Source: Arthrobacter sp. ov118 | GTDB taxonomy: Bacteria > Actinomycetota > Actinomycetes > Actinomycetales > Micrococcaceae | Assembly: GCF_900116495.1 (NCBI RefSeq) | Contig: NZ_FPAY01000010.1 | Span: forward strand, 62,001 to 126,000 | Direction of reading: 5' to 3' | DNA length: 64,000 nucleotides | Shown here: positions 21,309 to 29,906 of the stretch, one piece after another | How positions within the stretch are numbered: the stretch's first letter is position 1 | How the letters are laid out: each line of letters starts with the position of its first letter | Position numbers and translations under genes: made by a program | The notes under the pieces: model-generated | Seen by the model: the letters and a program-made list of their open reading frames with translations, nothing else | What the model was told of the DNA's origin: nothing | Databases searched by the model: none

Positions 21309-22640
21309 TCAGGGCGTGCGACGGCGTTCCGCGACCAGCCTCCGCTGCTTGGCGAGGGCCTCGAGCAGCGGCGGAACCATGACTCCTTGGGCCGCCATCT
21401 GGCGCCGGACTTTCCGCCGGGTGGCGATGATGGCACCGGCTCCCCCGGCCAAAAGCAGGAACTGCACGCTGAGTGCGATGCGGAAGGGATCCAGGCCATA
21501 GAGCTCGCCCTGGGAAAATCCGCTGGCGTGCAGCAGGTCGAGCACCAGCCCAATCAGATAGATGGACACCAGCGCGGCGATGAAGCCGCCGACGTTGACG
21601 ATCCCGGTTGCCGTGCCGAGCCGGTGGGCCGGGTTGAAGGTCCGGGCGAAGTCGAAGCCGATCATCGAACCGGGTCCGCCGATGGCCAGTATCACCACAA
21701 GTGCTGCCAGCAGCCAGAGCGGGGCCCGTCCCGGCATCAGCAGCACCGCTGCCCAGGCTGCCCCGGTGCACGCGGAAATCAGGAGCACCATGGTGGAACG
21801 CCGCAGCGGATGCCGGGCAACGAATCTGCCCATGAGGGGTCCGGCGGCAATGGCAGCAGCCACGTACAGCGACATCAGGGCGGAGACGGTTCCACGGTCC
21901 AGCCCTTGAGCGGAAATGAGGAAGGGGTAGCCCCAGGTCATGGCAAAGACCGTGCCGCTGAACTGGACGGTGAAGTGGCTCCAGAGTCCCAGCCGGGTTC
22001 CGGGCTGCCGCCAGGCGTGGCCCAGCGAAATGCCGGTGGCGCGCAGCCCCTGGGGCCTCACCGGAGCGGGGTGCCCGGGCGGGAGGTCCTGCAGCAAAAG
22101 CACGACCAGCACGACGGCGAGACCAGACATCGCGGCAAGCGTCAGGAAGGCAGGCGTCCAGCCCGCGGTGTGCAGGATCATCGCGAACGGCACCACGCTG
22201 AAGAGTTGGCCCAGCTGTCCGGACATGCCGGTCAGCTGTGTCAGCAACGGCACGCGACCCGGTGCGAACCAGATCGGAATGAGCCGGATCACTGAGATGA
22301 AGGTCATGGCATCACCGGCGCCCACCAGGACGCGACCCAGGACACCGCCCGGGATGTTGTCGGCAAACGCCAGCTGCAGCTGGCCGAGACCCATCAAGAT
22401 GCCGCCGCCGGCGAGCATGGCACGCGAGCCGAATCGGTCCACCAAGATGCCCACCGGAATCTGCAACGCGGCGTAGACCAGCAGCTGGAGCACGGTGAAG
22501 AAGGAGATTTCCGCCGCGCTGGCGTGGAAACGCTCCGTGGCTTCCAAGCCGACAACCCCGAAAGAGGTGCGCTGGCAGACCGCAACGAGATACGCAAAGA
22601 TCCCGATGATCCAAATTAGCCAGGCGCGGGGGGAGGTCAC
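21309..22640 (-). CDS. MFS transporter
   Basis: 443 residues with about 12 hydrophobic segments. The loop after helix 2 (GILVDRFGSRAML) is the MFS motif A, and LGRVLVGAGDAMTFISVIRLIP is the helix 4 region. The sequence resembles the nitrate/sugar-phosphate-like MFS group, but substrate cannot be told. The GTG start (22638-22640) has CATAAT exactly 6 bases upstream and no Shine-Dalgarno, so a leaderless message is likely. It lies between PAC2 and DUF4192 genes on the same strand, but an AT-rich inverted repeat separates it from PAC2. Confidence 0.9.
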   Translation of the reverse strand: MTSPRAWLIWIIGIFAYLVAVCQRTSFGVVGLEATERFHASAAEISFFTVLQLLVYAALQIPVGILVDRFGSRAMLAGGGILMGLGQLQLAFADNIPGGVLGRVLVGAGDAMTFISVIRLIPIWFAPGRVPLLTQLTGMSGQLGQLFSVVPFAMILHTAGWTPAFLTLAAMSGLAVVLVVLLLQDLPPGHPAPVRPQGLRATGISLGHAWRQPGTRLGLWSHFTVQFSGTVFAMTWGYPFLISAQGLDRGTVSALMSLYVAAAIAAGPLMGRFVARHPLRRSTMVLLISACTGAAWAAVLLMPGRAPLWLLAALVVILAIGGPGSMIGFDFARTFNPAHRLGTATGIVNVGGFIAALVSIYLIGLVLDLLHASGFSQGELYGLDPFRIALSVQFLLLAGGAGAIIATRRKVRRQMAAQGVMVPPLLEALAKQRRLVAERRRTP

Positions 22641-22646
22641 TAGCCT

Positions 22647-22652
22647 ATTATG
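22647..22652 (-). promoter_or_regulatory. Predicted -10 of the leaderless MFS transcript
   Basis: On the minus strand CATAAT (5 of 6 to TATAAT), then 6 bases, then the GTG at 22640. Confidence 0.5.
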
Positions 22653-22658
22653 CCCGGC

Positions 22659-22686
22659 CCGGCGATAAATAGTATTTATTCGCCGG
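22659..22686 (-). terminator. AT-rich inverted repeat at the PAC2 stop codon
   Basis: CCGGCGATAAAT and ATTTATTCGCCGG form a near-perfect 12-bp stem around a 3-base loop, with one bulged T. It overlaps the PAC2 stop (22676-22678) and lies just before the MFS promoter, so it could end PAC2 transcription or bind a regulator. Confidence 0.45.
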
Positions 22687-23614
22687 GTTCTTTACGGGCC
22701 AAGTACGCTTCCACGGCGGCACCCAAGGCATCGGCGTTGGGGAGCTGGTCGTTCTCGTCGGCCAGCAACGACCGCCGGACCGTGCCTTCGGCCTTTTCGT
22801 CGTACCGGCTCTCCAGCCGCGACACCACCTGCTGGACCTCCTCGGACGCCTCAATCTGCTCGGCGATCTGTCGAACCACATCGCGGCCGGCTTCGCGCAG
22901 ACGGTCGGTCGGCAACATGAGCGACGTTGCCGCGCCCAGGTATTCGAGTCCGGCGACGGCGGCCGTGGGATATTCGGCCTCGGCCAGATAATGCGGCACG
23001 TGAATGACATAGCCTGCGACGTTCCGGCCCGCGGCCGTCAGCCGCAGCTCCAGAATATGGCCTACCGCAGCCGGGACCTCGACCGTGGGCTTCCAGACGG
23101 AAATCCCCTCGATCAGTTCCGGCCGGTTGCCGTGCACGGTCACACCGACCGGGCGGGTGTGCGGCACCGGCATCGGGATCGAATGGATCCAGGTGACGAG
23201 GTTGACGTCGAGTTCCTCGACGATGCCGGCGACGGCGCGCGCAAAGCGCTCCCATTGCAGGTCAGGTTCGAACCCGGCCAGGAGCAGGAACGGGCTGCCC
23301 AGCCCGTCGACGAGCCGGTACAGCGCCAGGCTGGGCGCCTGGTAATCCTGCAAATGGTCCTCGACAAAGCTGACCTGCGGGCGCCGGGACCTGTAGTCGA
23401 TCAGCTGGTCGGCGTCGAACTCGGCGATCATCTCGGCGGCGGGCGTATCCAGCAGTTCGGCGGTGATCTGCCGGACCACATGGCCGGCGTCGGCGAAGCC
23501 GGTGAACCCCATGACGAGGTTGAGCCCACGCAGTTCGGGGCTGGAGAACAACGCGTCATCCCGGACATAGAGCGACTGGGGGTCCAGCAAAGAACCGGAA
23601 ATCCGTTCAATCAC
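22676..23614 (-). CDS. PAC2-family (proteasome assembly chaperone-like) protein
   Basis: 312 residues beginning with a GTG (23612-23614) and a GAAAGGA Shine-Dalgarno 7 bases upstream. The core (LNLVMGFTGFADAGHVVRQI, DYRSRRPQVSFVEDHL, LLLAGFEPDLQWERFARAV) is the PAC2 fold, found in proteasome-bearing actinobacteria as an uncharacterised protein and related to eukaryotic proteasome-assembly chaperones. The C-terminal 60 residues are helical and charged. No proteasome genes lie in this window, so the link to proteasome assembly is by family only. Confidence 0.9.
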   Translation of the reverse strand: MIERISGSLLDPQSLYVRDDALFSSPELRGLNLVMGFTGFADAGHVVRQITAELLDTPAAEMIAEFDADQLIDYRSRRPQVSFVEDHLQDYQAPSLALYRLVDGLGSPFLLLAGFEPDLQWERFARAVAGIVEELDVNLVTWIHSIPMPVPHTRPVGVTVHGNRPELIEGISVWKPTVEVPAAVGHILELRLTAAGRNVAGYVIHVPHYLAEAEYPTAAVAGLEYLGAATSLMLPTDRLREAGRDVVRQIAEQIEASEEVQQVVSRLESRYDEKAEGTVRRSLLADENDQLPNADALGAAVEAYLARKEPGE

Positions 23615-23689
23615 GGCGTGTTCCTTTCACGATGACTCACGATGGCGGCGGCGGGAGAAGCAGGACGCGGTCCCCCCGTGCGGACGATA

Positions 23690-23727
23690 AGGCAGATTCC
23701 GGAGGATCAGGCAGATTCCGGACGATC
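23690..23727. repeat. Two 19-bp tandem repeats upstream of pepA
   Basis: AGGCAGATTCCGGAGGATC (23690-23708) followed by the same with one change (23709-23727); AGGCAGGTCCTGCCGG then begins a decayed third copy. They lie in the 409-bp gap between divergent PAC2 and pepA. Apart from these I see no other feature in that gap. Confidence 0.7.
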
Positions 23728-24023
23728 AGGCAGGTCCTGCCGGACGGCCAGTCCCACAAGGTACTCACCGCGCGGCAAACGCCGCTAACAGTACAACGCA
23801 CCGGTGTCCGGGCTAATTCCTGCTGCGGGTGTGCTCCAGCTCTCATTCGATTGAATCTCCGGACTGCAGAGAGACTACGATCGGAACTGGCCTTAGGGCC
23901 AGCTTGCAGACACCGGGTGGCGTCCCAGAACGACGGCCGCCCGGGATCCGCGGCAGGGCGCCGAACATGCAGTACCTGCCAACAATCACCGAGAACCATC
24001 ACAGAGAATTGAGGACTGTCCTC

Positions 24024-25622
24024 GTGGTCAAGAATAGTGAAGTCAAACTTAGTGCAGTCGCAGGGGTTCTGATGAAGTCCCCGAGCGATGCCCTCGTCAT
24101 CGGCGTGGGGCAGGGTCCGGACGGGCCAGTACTGCTCAACAATCCGCTGACGGCCAAGGCCGCGGAGGCCCTGGCGGAATCACTGAGCGTTCTTGGCATC
24201 ACCGGGGCAGCAGACCAGGCACACCGCCTGCCGGGCCTGCCCGAAGCAGGCGCCTCGGTCCTGGTGCTCGCCGGCGTAGGCAAGCTGCCCGCGGCGAAGG
24301 TGCCGGCGAACGCGCTGCCTGCGGCTAAGGTGCCTGCGAACACGGTGCCCGGGAACGCGCCCACAAAGCACACCCTCAGCGAAGAAGTACTGCGCCGCGC
24401 CGCCGGGTCGGCAGTCCGCCAGCTGGCCGGGCTGACCACCGTCACCCTGGCGCTTCCGACGGCCACCCTGGCCGACGTCGCGGCCGTCGCTGAAGGTGCA
24501 GCCCTGGGCGCCTACTCCTTCACCGAATACCGCTCCTCCAACAACGGGCTGAAGGATCCGGTCAAGAACGTCGCAATCCACACCAACCTCCCCGCGGACA
24601 AGGCGCTGCAGAAGGTCCTGGATCGGGCCGCCCTGATCGGAACAGCCGTCAACGCCACCCGCACGCTGGTGAACCAGCCGCCGAGCCACCTCTACCCCGA
24701 GTCCTTTGCCGACGCCGCCAAAGAACTTTCCAAGGGCCTGCCGGTCAAGGTGACCGTCTGGGACGAAAAGCGCCTGGAGAAGGAGGGTTTCGGCGGCATC
24801 CTCGGCGTGGGCAAGGGCTCGACCCGCCAGCCGCGCCTCGTGAAGGTCGAGTACTCCCCGGCCAAAGCCAAAGCCAAGATCGCCCTCGTGGGCAAGGGCA
24901 TCACCTTCGATACCGGCGGCATCTCCATTAAGCCGGCCCTGGGCATGGGCGACATGAAGAGCGACATGGCTGGCGCCGCCGTCGTCCTTAACACCGTGCT
25001 GGCCCTCGCGGGGCTGGGGCTGCCCGTCAAGGCAACCGCCTGGCTGTGCATTGCGGAGAACATGCCCTCCGGCGCGGCCCAGCGTCCTGCCGACGTTCTG
25101 ACGATGTTCGGCGGCAAGACCGTGGAGGTCCTCAACACCGACGCCGAGGGGCGCTTGGTCATGGCCGACGGCATCGTGGCCGCCAGCCAGGAGTTCCCGG
25201 ACGCCATCATCGACGTCGCCACCCTCACCGGCGCGCAGCTGATCGCCTTGGGCGACCGCACAGCCGGGGTGATGGGCGCCGATTCCGTCACTGGCGCCCT
25301 CAAGGCCGCCGCGGACCGTGCCGGCGAGCTCGTCTGGCCCATGCCGCTGCCCGAAGAACTGCGGCCCAGCCTCGACTCGCAGGTGGCGGACATCGCCAAC
25401 ATCGGCGAACGCCACGGCGGGATGATGACCGCAGCCGTGTTCCTACGCGAGTTCGTCGGTAAGGGCAAGGACGGCGAACAGATCCCGTGGGCACACATCG
25501 ACATCGCCGGGCCCTCGTTCAACAACGGCAGCCCGTACGGCTACAACCACAAGCAGGGCACGGGCTGCACGGTCCGCACACTGGTGGCCTACGCCGAAGA
25601 CCTCGTGGCGGCATCCGCCTAG
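24024..25622 (+). CDS. pepA: Leucyl aminopeptidase (M17)
   Basis: 532 residues from a GTG at 24024 with GAGGA 8 bases upstream; the frame is open upstream to 23829 but that part looks non-coding. The cytosolic M17 catalytic domain shows the two-metal site: VGKGITFDTGGISIKP, GDMKSDMAGAA and VLNTDAEGRLVMAD with the conserved Lys, Asp and Arg. It removes N-terminal residues from peptides; the hexamer also binds DNA in E. coli. The N-terminal domain contains a tandem duplication LPAAKVPANA/LPAAKVPANT. In M. tuberculosis the orthologue pepB (Rv2213) stands at the same place in the order. Confidence 0.93.
   Translation: MVKNSEVKLSAVAGVLMKSPSDALVIGVGQGPDGPVLLNNPLTAKAAEALAESLSVLGITGAADQAHRLPGLPEAGASVLVLAGVGKLPAAKVPANALPAAKVPANTVPGNAPTKHTLSEEVLRRAAGSAVRQLAGLTTVTLALPTATLADVAAVAEGAALGAYSFTEYRSSNNGLKDPVKNVAIHTNLPADKALQKVLDRAALIGTAVNATRTLVNQPPSHLYPESFADAAKELSKGLPVKVTVWDEKRLEKEGFGGILGVGKGSTRQPRLVKVEYSPAKAKAKIALVGKGITFDTGGISIKPALGMGDMKSDMAGAAVVLNTVLALAGLGLPVKATAWLCIAENMPSGAAQRPADVLTMFGGKTVEVLNTDAEGRLVMADGIVAASQEFPDAIIDVATLTGAQLIALGDRTAGVMGADSVTGALKAAADRAGELVWPMPLPEELRPSLDSQVADIANIGERHGGMMTAAVFLREFVGKGKDGEQIPWAHIDIAGPSFNNGSPYGYNHKQGTGCTVRTLVAYAEDLVAASA
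24285..24344 (+). repeat. 30-bp tandem duplication inside pepA
   Basis: Two adjacent 30-bp units (24285-24314 and 24315-24344) encode LPAAKVPANA and LPAAKVPANT. They lie in the non-catalytic N-terminal domain and keep the frame. Confidence 0.8.
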
Positions 25623-25642
25623 CAGTTACGCCAGCCCGTACC

Positions 25643-25692
25643 CACGCGGCTTTGCGGCCGGTGTGCTGACACCTCGGCCACAAAGCCGCGTG
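25643..25692 (+). terminator. Terminator hairpin after pepA
   Basis: A 12-bp outer stem (25643-25654 with 25681-25692) plus an inner GTGT...ACAC stem, starting 20 bases after the pepA stop. Confidence 0.65.
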
Positions 25693-25900
25693 ACACTGGA
25701 CACAAGCGCTCCACAAACACCACGACAAGGTGGAGCATGTATTAGTGGTTCGCTAAGGTAAACCTTGTTTCAAGGAAGTAGACCCCAAGAAGTAGTTCCA
25801 AACGAAAGGGAACCGTCCGGCCGGAACGATCACGGCGGGCAAGTTCCAAGACCAGATGACGCGTACTCTCGTGTCATCGTTCACGCGAGGGAGCGTTTAA

Positions 25901-27286
25901 GTGGCCGATCAGGCAACTGCGCAAGAATTCGACATCCTGGTACTCGGCGGCGGCAGCGGCGGCTACGCCACCGCTCTGCGTGCTGTTCAGCTTGGCCTCA
26001 CCGTCGGCCTCATCGAAAAGGGCAAGCTCGGCGGCACCTGCCTGCACAACGGCTGTATCCCCACCAAGGCCCTGCTGCACTCCGCAGAGCTGGCCGACCA
26101 CGCCCGTGACTCCGCGAAGTACGGCGTGAATGTCACCCTCGACAGCATCGACATCACCGCTGTCAACGCCTACAAAGACGGCATCGTTGCCGGCAAGTTC
26201 AAGGGCCTGCAGGGCCTGATCAAGGGCAAAAAGGGCATCACCGTCATTGAGGGTGAAGGCAAGCTCCAGGGCACCGACACCGTCGTGGTGAATGGCACCG
26301 CGTACAAGGGCAAGAACATTGTCCTCGCGACCGGCTCCTACTCCCGCACGCTGCCCGGCCTGGAAATCGGCGGCAAGGTCATCACCTCCGACGAAGCCCT
26401 CACCATGGACTACATCCCCAAGAGCGCGATCATCCTGGGCGGCGGCGTGATCGGCGTTGAATTCGCTTCCGTGTGGAAGTCCTTTGGCGTTGACGTCACC
26501 ATCGTTGAAGGCCTGCCCTCGCTCGTCCCGAACGAGGACACCACGATCGTCAAGAACTTCGAGCGCGCCTTCAAGAAGCGCGGCATCAAGTTCTCCACCG
26601 GCGTGTTCTTCCAGGGCGTCGAGCAGAACGACGACGGCGTCAAGGTCACCCTCGTCGACGGCAAGACCTTCGAGGCCGACCTCCTTCTCGTCGCAGTGGG
26701 CCGCGGGCCCGTCACGGCCAACCTTGGCTACGAAGAGGCCGGCCTGACGATCGACCGCGGCTTCGTGATCACCAACGAACGCCTGCACACCGGCGTCGGC
26801 AACATCTACGCCGTCGGCGACATCGTCCCCGGCGTGCAGCTGGCCCACCGCGGCTACCAGCAGGGCATCTTCGTCGCCGAGGAAATCGCCGGCCTGAAGC
26901 CGGTAGTCGTCGAAGACGTCAACATCCCCAAGGTCACCTACTCCGACCCGGAAATCGCGACCGTCGGCTACACCGAGAAGGCCGCCAAGGCCAAGTTCGG
27001 TGACGACCAGGTCGAAACCCAGGAATACAACCTCGCCGGCAACGGCAAGAGCTCCATCCTGGGTACCAGCGGCATCGTCAAGCTGGTCCGCCAGAAGGAC
27101 GGCCCCGTCGTCGGCGTCCACATGATCGGCGCCCGGATGGGCGAGCAGATCGGCGAGGCCCAGCTGATCGTGAACTGGGAAGCCTACCCCGAGGACGTGG
27201 CCCAGCTGGTCCACGCCCACCCGACCCAGAACGAATCCCTGGGCGAGGCGCACTTGGCGCTGGCGGGCAAGCCCCTCCACGGCTAG
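25901..27286 (+). CDS. lpdA: Dihydrolipoyl dehydrogenase (E3)
   Basis: 461 residues from a GTG with GAGGGAG 9 bases upstream. FAD-binding GGGSGGYATALRA, the redox disulfide GGTCLHNGCIPTKAL (C-x4-C), the NAD-binding GGGVIGVEFASVWKSFG and the C-terminal catalytic HAHPTQNESLGEAH are all present, and the length is normal. It reoxidises the dihydrolipoyl groups of E2, reducing NAD+. The E2 gene follows after 115 bp, with a hairpin between them, so the two are neighbours but probably not one simple operon. It may also serve glycine cleavage or branched-chain complexes. Confidence 0.96.
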   Translation: MADQATAQEFDILVLGGGSGGYATALRAVQLGLTVGLIEKGKLGGTCLHNGCIPTKALLHSAELADHARDSAKYGVNVTLDSIDITAVNAYKDGIVAGKFKGLQGLIKGKKGITVIEGEGKLQGTDTVVVNGTAYKGKNIVLATGSYSRTLPGLEIGGKVITSDEALTMDYIPKSAIILGGGVIGVEFASVWKSFGVDVTIVEGLPSLVPNEDTTIVKNFERAFKKRGIKFSTGVFFQGVEQNDDGVKVTLVDGKTFEADLLLVAVGRGPVTANLGYEEAGLTIDRGFVITNERLHTGVGNIYAVGDIVPGVQLAHRGYQQGIFVAEEIAGLKPVVVEDVNIPKVTYSDPEIATVGYTEKAAKAKFGDDQVETQEYNLAGNGKSSILGTSGIVKLVRQKDGPVVGVHMIGARMGEQIGEAQLIVNWEAYPEDVAQLVHAHPTQNESLGEAHLALAGKPLHG

Positions 27287-27307
27287 GCACTTCCGCAAGA
27301 CAACAGG

Positions 27308-27346
27308 GCTTAGTGCGCCCGGCCCAAAATGCCGGGTGCACTAAGC
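27308..27346 (+). terminator. Terminator hairpin between lpdA and E2
   Basis: A 16-bp stem (27308-27323 with 27331-27346, one G-U pair) and a 7-base loop. Followed by a separate start region (TAAAGATAAATAAGGAG) for the E2 gene. Confidence 0.7.
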
Positions 27347-27401
27347 TCGAACAAGGCAGCAATCATCCGCACTAAAGATAAATAAGGAGAACGGGGACGA
27401 C

Positions 27402-29162
27402 ATGTCTGAATCCGTTAACTTGCCCGCCCTCGGTGAGAGCGTCACCGAAGGAACCGTCACCCGCTGGCTCAAGCAGGTAGGTGACCGGGTAGAGGTGGAC
27501 GAGCCGCTGCTCGAAGTCTCCACCGACAAAGTAGACACCGAAATCCCCTCTCCGATTGCCGGCGTGATTGAGGAAATCCTCGTCGCCGAAGACGAGACCG
27601 CAGAAGTCGGCGCCCCGCTGGTCCGCATCGGCTCCGGCGATGGCGCCGCGGCCCCCGCGGAAGCCCCGGCCGCCGCCCCCGCCGAAGAGACCCCGGCCGC
27701 CGCGGAAGCACCTGCCCCCGAGGCCGAAGCTCCCGCCGCTGAAGCACCTGCCGCTGAAGCACCTGCCGAGGCCCCCGCTGCTGAGGCACCGGCCGCAGCT
27801 CCTGCCGGCGAAGGACACGACGTCACGCTGCCGGCCCTCGGCGAAAGCGTCACCGAAGGCACCGTTACCCGCTGGCTGAAGAGCGTCGGCGATACCGTTG
27901 AGGTCGACGAGCCGCTGCTCGAGGTTTCCACCGACAAGGTTGACACCGAGATCCCGTCCCCGGTCGCCGGAACCCTTCTGGAAATCCGCGTCAACGAGGA
28001 CGAGACCGCCGAGGTCGGCTCCGTTCTGGCCGTCATCGGTTCCGGCGCTGCAGCGCCCGCAGCCCCGGCAGCGGAAGCGCCCAAGCAGGAAGCTCCCGCC
28101 CCGGCAGCAGCCCCCGCCGCACCGGCACCGGAAGCAGCTGCTCCCGCCCCGGCAGCCCCCGCAGCACCGGCGGCTCCGGCCCCCGCTGCTCCGGCTGCCC
28201 AGGCACCGGCTGCTCAGGCGGCACCGGCCGAGTCCGGCTACGTCACTCCCCTCGTCCGCAAACTGGCCAACCAGCAGGGTGTCGACATCGCCTCCCTGAC
28301 GGGCTCCGGCGTCGGCGGCCGCATCCGCAAGCAAGACGTGCTGGCAGCCGCCGAGGCTAAGGCCGCACCGGCCGCTTCCGCTCCGGCAGCCGCCACAGCG
28401 GCTCCGGCTGCTTCGGCCGCCTCCGCCGCGGCCACCTCGCTGCGGGGAACGGTGCAGAAGGCTCCGCGCATCCGCCAGGTCATTGCCCGCCGCATGCGCG
28501 AGTCCCTGGACATCTCCACGCAGCTGACCCAGGTCCACGAGGTCGACATGACCAAGGTGGCCAAGCTGCGCGCCAGGGCCAAGAACTCCTTCCAGGCCCA
28601 GAACGGCTCCAAGCTGACGTTCCTGCCCTTCATCGCCAAGGCTGTTGCCGAGGCCCTGAAGCAGCACCCGAAGGTCAACGCCTCCTACGACGAGGACAAG
28701 CAGGAGATCACCTACCACAACGCCGAGCACCTGGCGATTGCGGTGGACACCGACAAGGGCCTGCTGGTTCCGGTCATCGCCGACGCCGGCAACCTGAACC
28801 TCGCCGGCCTGGCGGGCAAGATCGCTGACGTCGCGGACCGCACCCGCAACGGCAAGATCGGCCCGGACGAGCTCTCCGGCGGAACCTTCAGCATCACCAA
28901 CATCGGGTCCGTGGGCGCCCTCTTCGACACCCCGATCATCAACCAGCCGCAGGTGGCAATCCTGGGCACCGGCGCGATCGTCAAGCGCGCCGTGGTGGTC
29001 TCGGACGAAAACGGCGATGACTCGCTGGCCATCCGCTCCATGATGTACCTTTCCCTGACGTACGACCACCGCCTGGTGGACGGCGCCGACGCAGGCCGCT
29101 TCCTGCAGACGCTCAAGGCGCGCCTCGAAGAAGGCGCCTTCGAAGCCGACCTGGGACTCTAG
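27402..29162 (+). CDS. sucB: 2-oxoacid dehydrogenase E2 with two lipoyl domains
   Basis: 586 residues. Two lipoyl domains each carry STDKVDTEIPSP, with lipoylated lysines near residues 43 and 179, joined by Ala/Pro/Glu-rich swinging linkers. An E3/E1-binding domain follows (YVTPLVRKLANQQGVDIASL, GRIRKQDVL) and then the acyltransferase domain ending YDHRLVDGADAG with catalytic His556. It is usually named SucB (dihydrolipoamide succinyltransferase). In actinobacteria the orthologue at this locus (DlaT/AceF) is the acetyltransferase of pyruvate dehydrogenase, while 2-oxoglutarate dehydrogenase carries its own E2-like domain. I therefore infer a pyruvate dehydrogenase role. lpdA is upstream and lipB/lipA 8 kb downstream. 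Confidence 0.95.
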   Translation: MSESVNLPALGESVTEGTVTRWLKQVGDRVEVDEPLLEVSTDKVDTEIPSPIAGVIEEILVAEDETAEVGAPLVRIGSGDGAAAPAEAPAAAPAEETPAAAEAPAPEAEAPAAEAPAAEAPAEAPAAEAPAAAPAGEGHDVTLPALGESVTEGTVTRWLKSVGDTVEVDEPLLEVSTDKVDTEIPSPVAGTLLEIRVNEDETAEVGSVLAVIGSGAAAPAAPAAEAPKQEAPAPAAAPAAPAPEAAAPAPAAPAAPAAPAPAAPAAQAPAAQAAPAESGYVTPLVRKLANQQGVDIASLTGSGVGGRIRKQDVLAAAEAKAAPAASAPAAATAAPAASAASAAATSLRGTVQKAPRIRQVIARRMRESLDISTQLTQVHEVDMTKVAKLRARAKNSFQAQNGSKLTFLPFIAKAVAEALKQHPKVNASYDEDKQEITYHNAEHLAIAVDTDKGLLVPVIADAGNLNLAGLAGKIADVADRTRNGKIGPDELSGGTFSITNIGSVGALFDTPIINQPQVAILGTGAIVKRAVVVSDENGDDSLAIRSMMYLSLTYDHRLVDGADAGRFLQTLKARLEEGAFEADLGL

Positions 29163-29187
29163 CCTCAGCGTCTAAAGGGTTCCAACT

Positions 29188-29251
29188 ACAGCGGCGGCGG
29201 TGCCGGGACCGGTGGTTATCCACCGGTCCCGGCGCCGCCGTCGCTGTTTTT
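29188..29251 (+). terminator. Intrinsic terminator after E2 gene
   Basis: A long GC-rich inverted repeat centred on the TTAT loop at 29216-29219, with outer arms ACAGCG/CGCTGT, followed by a run of T at 29246-29251. A textbook rho-independent terminator. Confidence 0.85.
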
Positions 29252-29282
29252 GCTGTTCCGTCCGGGACCTGACCGCGCGCCC

Positions 29283-29299
29283 TACTACAGTGCGTAGAA
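29283..29299. promoter_or_regulatory. Fourth BlaI-like operator, on the promoter of the 29321 gene
   Basis: TACTAC-N5-GTAGAA, matching the TTCTAC-N5-GTAGAA operators at cydA/blaI except for one base. With the -10 at 29309-29314 it would cover the -35 region, the right place for repression. Confidence 0.55.
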
Positions 29300-29308
29300 G
29301 ACTCTGGC

Positions 29309-29314
29309 TACACT
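29309..29314 (+). promoter_or_regulatory. Predicted -10 of the leaderless 29321 transcript
   Basis: TACACT, then 6 bases, then ATG. No Shine-Dalgarno. Confidence 0.55.
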
Positions 29315-29320
29315 GATGCC

Positions 29321-29671
29321 ATGAACATCCTCTTTAACGTCATGGTCTTCCTGCACATCGTTGGCGCCGCCATGATCGTCGGCATCTGGATTGGCCAGAT
29401 GAAGAAGCCCACCGTCCACCCCCGCCAGTTCGACGGCGCGATGCTGCAGCTGATCACGGGCATCGTCATGATGGGACTGATCCCGGCCCTGGACATGAAC
29501 GCCAACTACGCCAAGCTCGGCGTCAAGCTCGTCATCGCCCTCGTCGTCGGCGTCCTTGCCTTCATCGGCCGCCGCAAGTACAAGAAGGGCGAGCCGGTCA
29601 GCAACGGTCTCGCGCAAAGCGTCGGCGGCCTCGCGCTGCTCAACGTAGCGATCGCGACCCTCTGGCAGTAA
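29321..29671 (+). CDS. Small four-helix membrane protein, unknown function
   Basis: 116 residues with four predicted membrane segments (about 3-22, 41-58, 69-85 and 98-115) and short charged loops (QMKKPTVHPRQF, RRKYKKGEP). Conserved His in FLHIVGAAMIVG and in the loop HPRQFDGAML recall small heme- or quinone-associated membrane proteins, but I cannot name a family with confidence. The upstream dyad matches the cytochrome bd/BlaI operators, so it may belong to the same regulon, which would fit a respiratory or envelope role. Its message is predicted to be leaderless, and it is flanked by terminators on both sides. Confidence 0.8.
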   Translation: MNILFNVMVFLHIVGAAMIVGIWIGQMKKPTVHPRQFDGAMLQLITGIVMMGLIPALDMNANYAKLGVKLVIALVVGVLAFIGRRKYKKGEPVSNGLAQSVGGLALLNVAIATLWQ

Positions 29672-29700
29672 CAGCTCCGGCACACAGGTCCCGGAACAAA

Positions 29701-29737
29701 CGACGGCGCCGCACCCCGCACGGGGGCGGCGCCGTCG
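29701..29737 (+). terminator. Terminator hairpin after the membrane protein gene
   Basis: A 12-bp perfect stem (29701-29712 with 29726-29737), 30 bases after the stop. Confidence 0.7.
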
Positions 29738-29906
29738 TCGTTGAGCCGCAGCCGCCGAGCCGCCGTTGCCGGCAGGACACCCTATGGGTCACAATCCTCT
29801 GACAGCGGAACCCCCGTGCGGCGGCCGCACCGAATCCCTAGGATTGATCACGGCAGGATCCGGCGCCTCGCCGGATCGCTGATCACAACGACGTCGAGGA
29901 GTGGAC

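Noticed and set aside
25755..25766. IdeR/DtxR-like AAGGT-AA-ACCTT before lpdA
   Set aside because: Only 10 bases match and the wider 19-bp iron box is not there.
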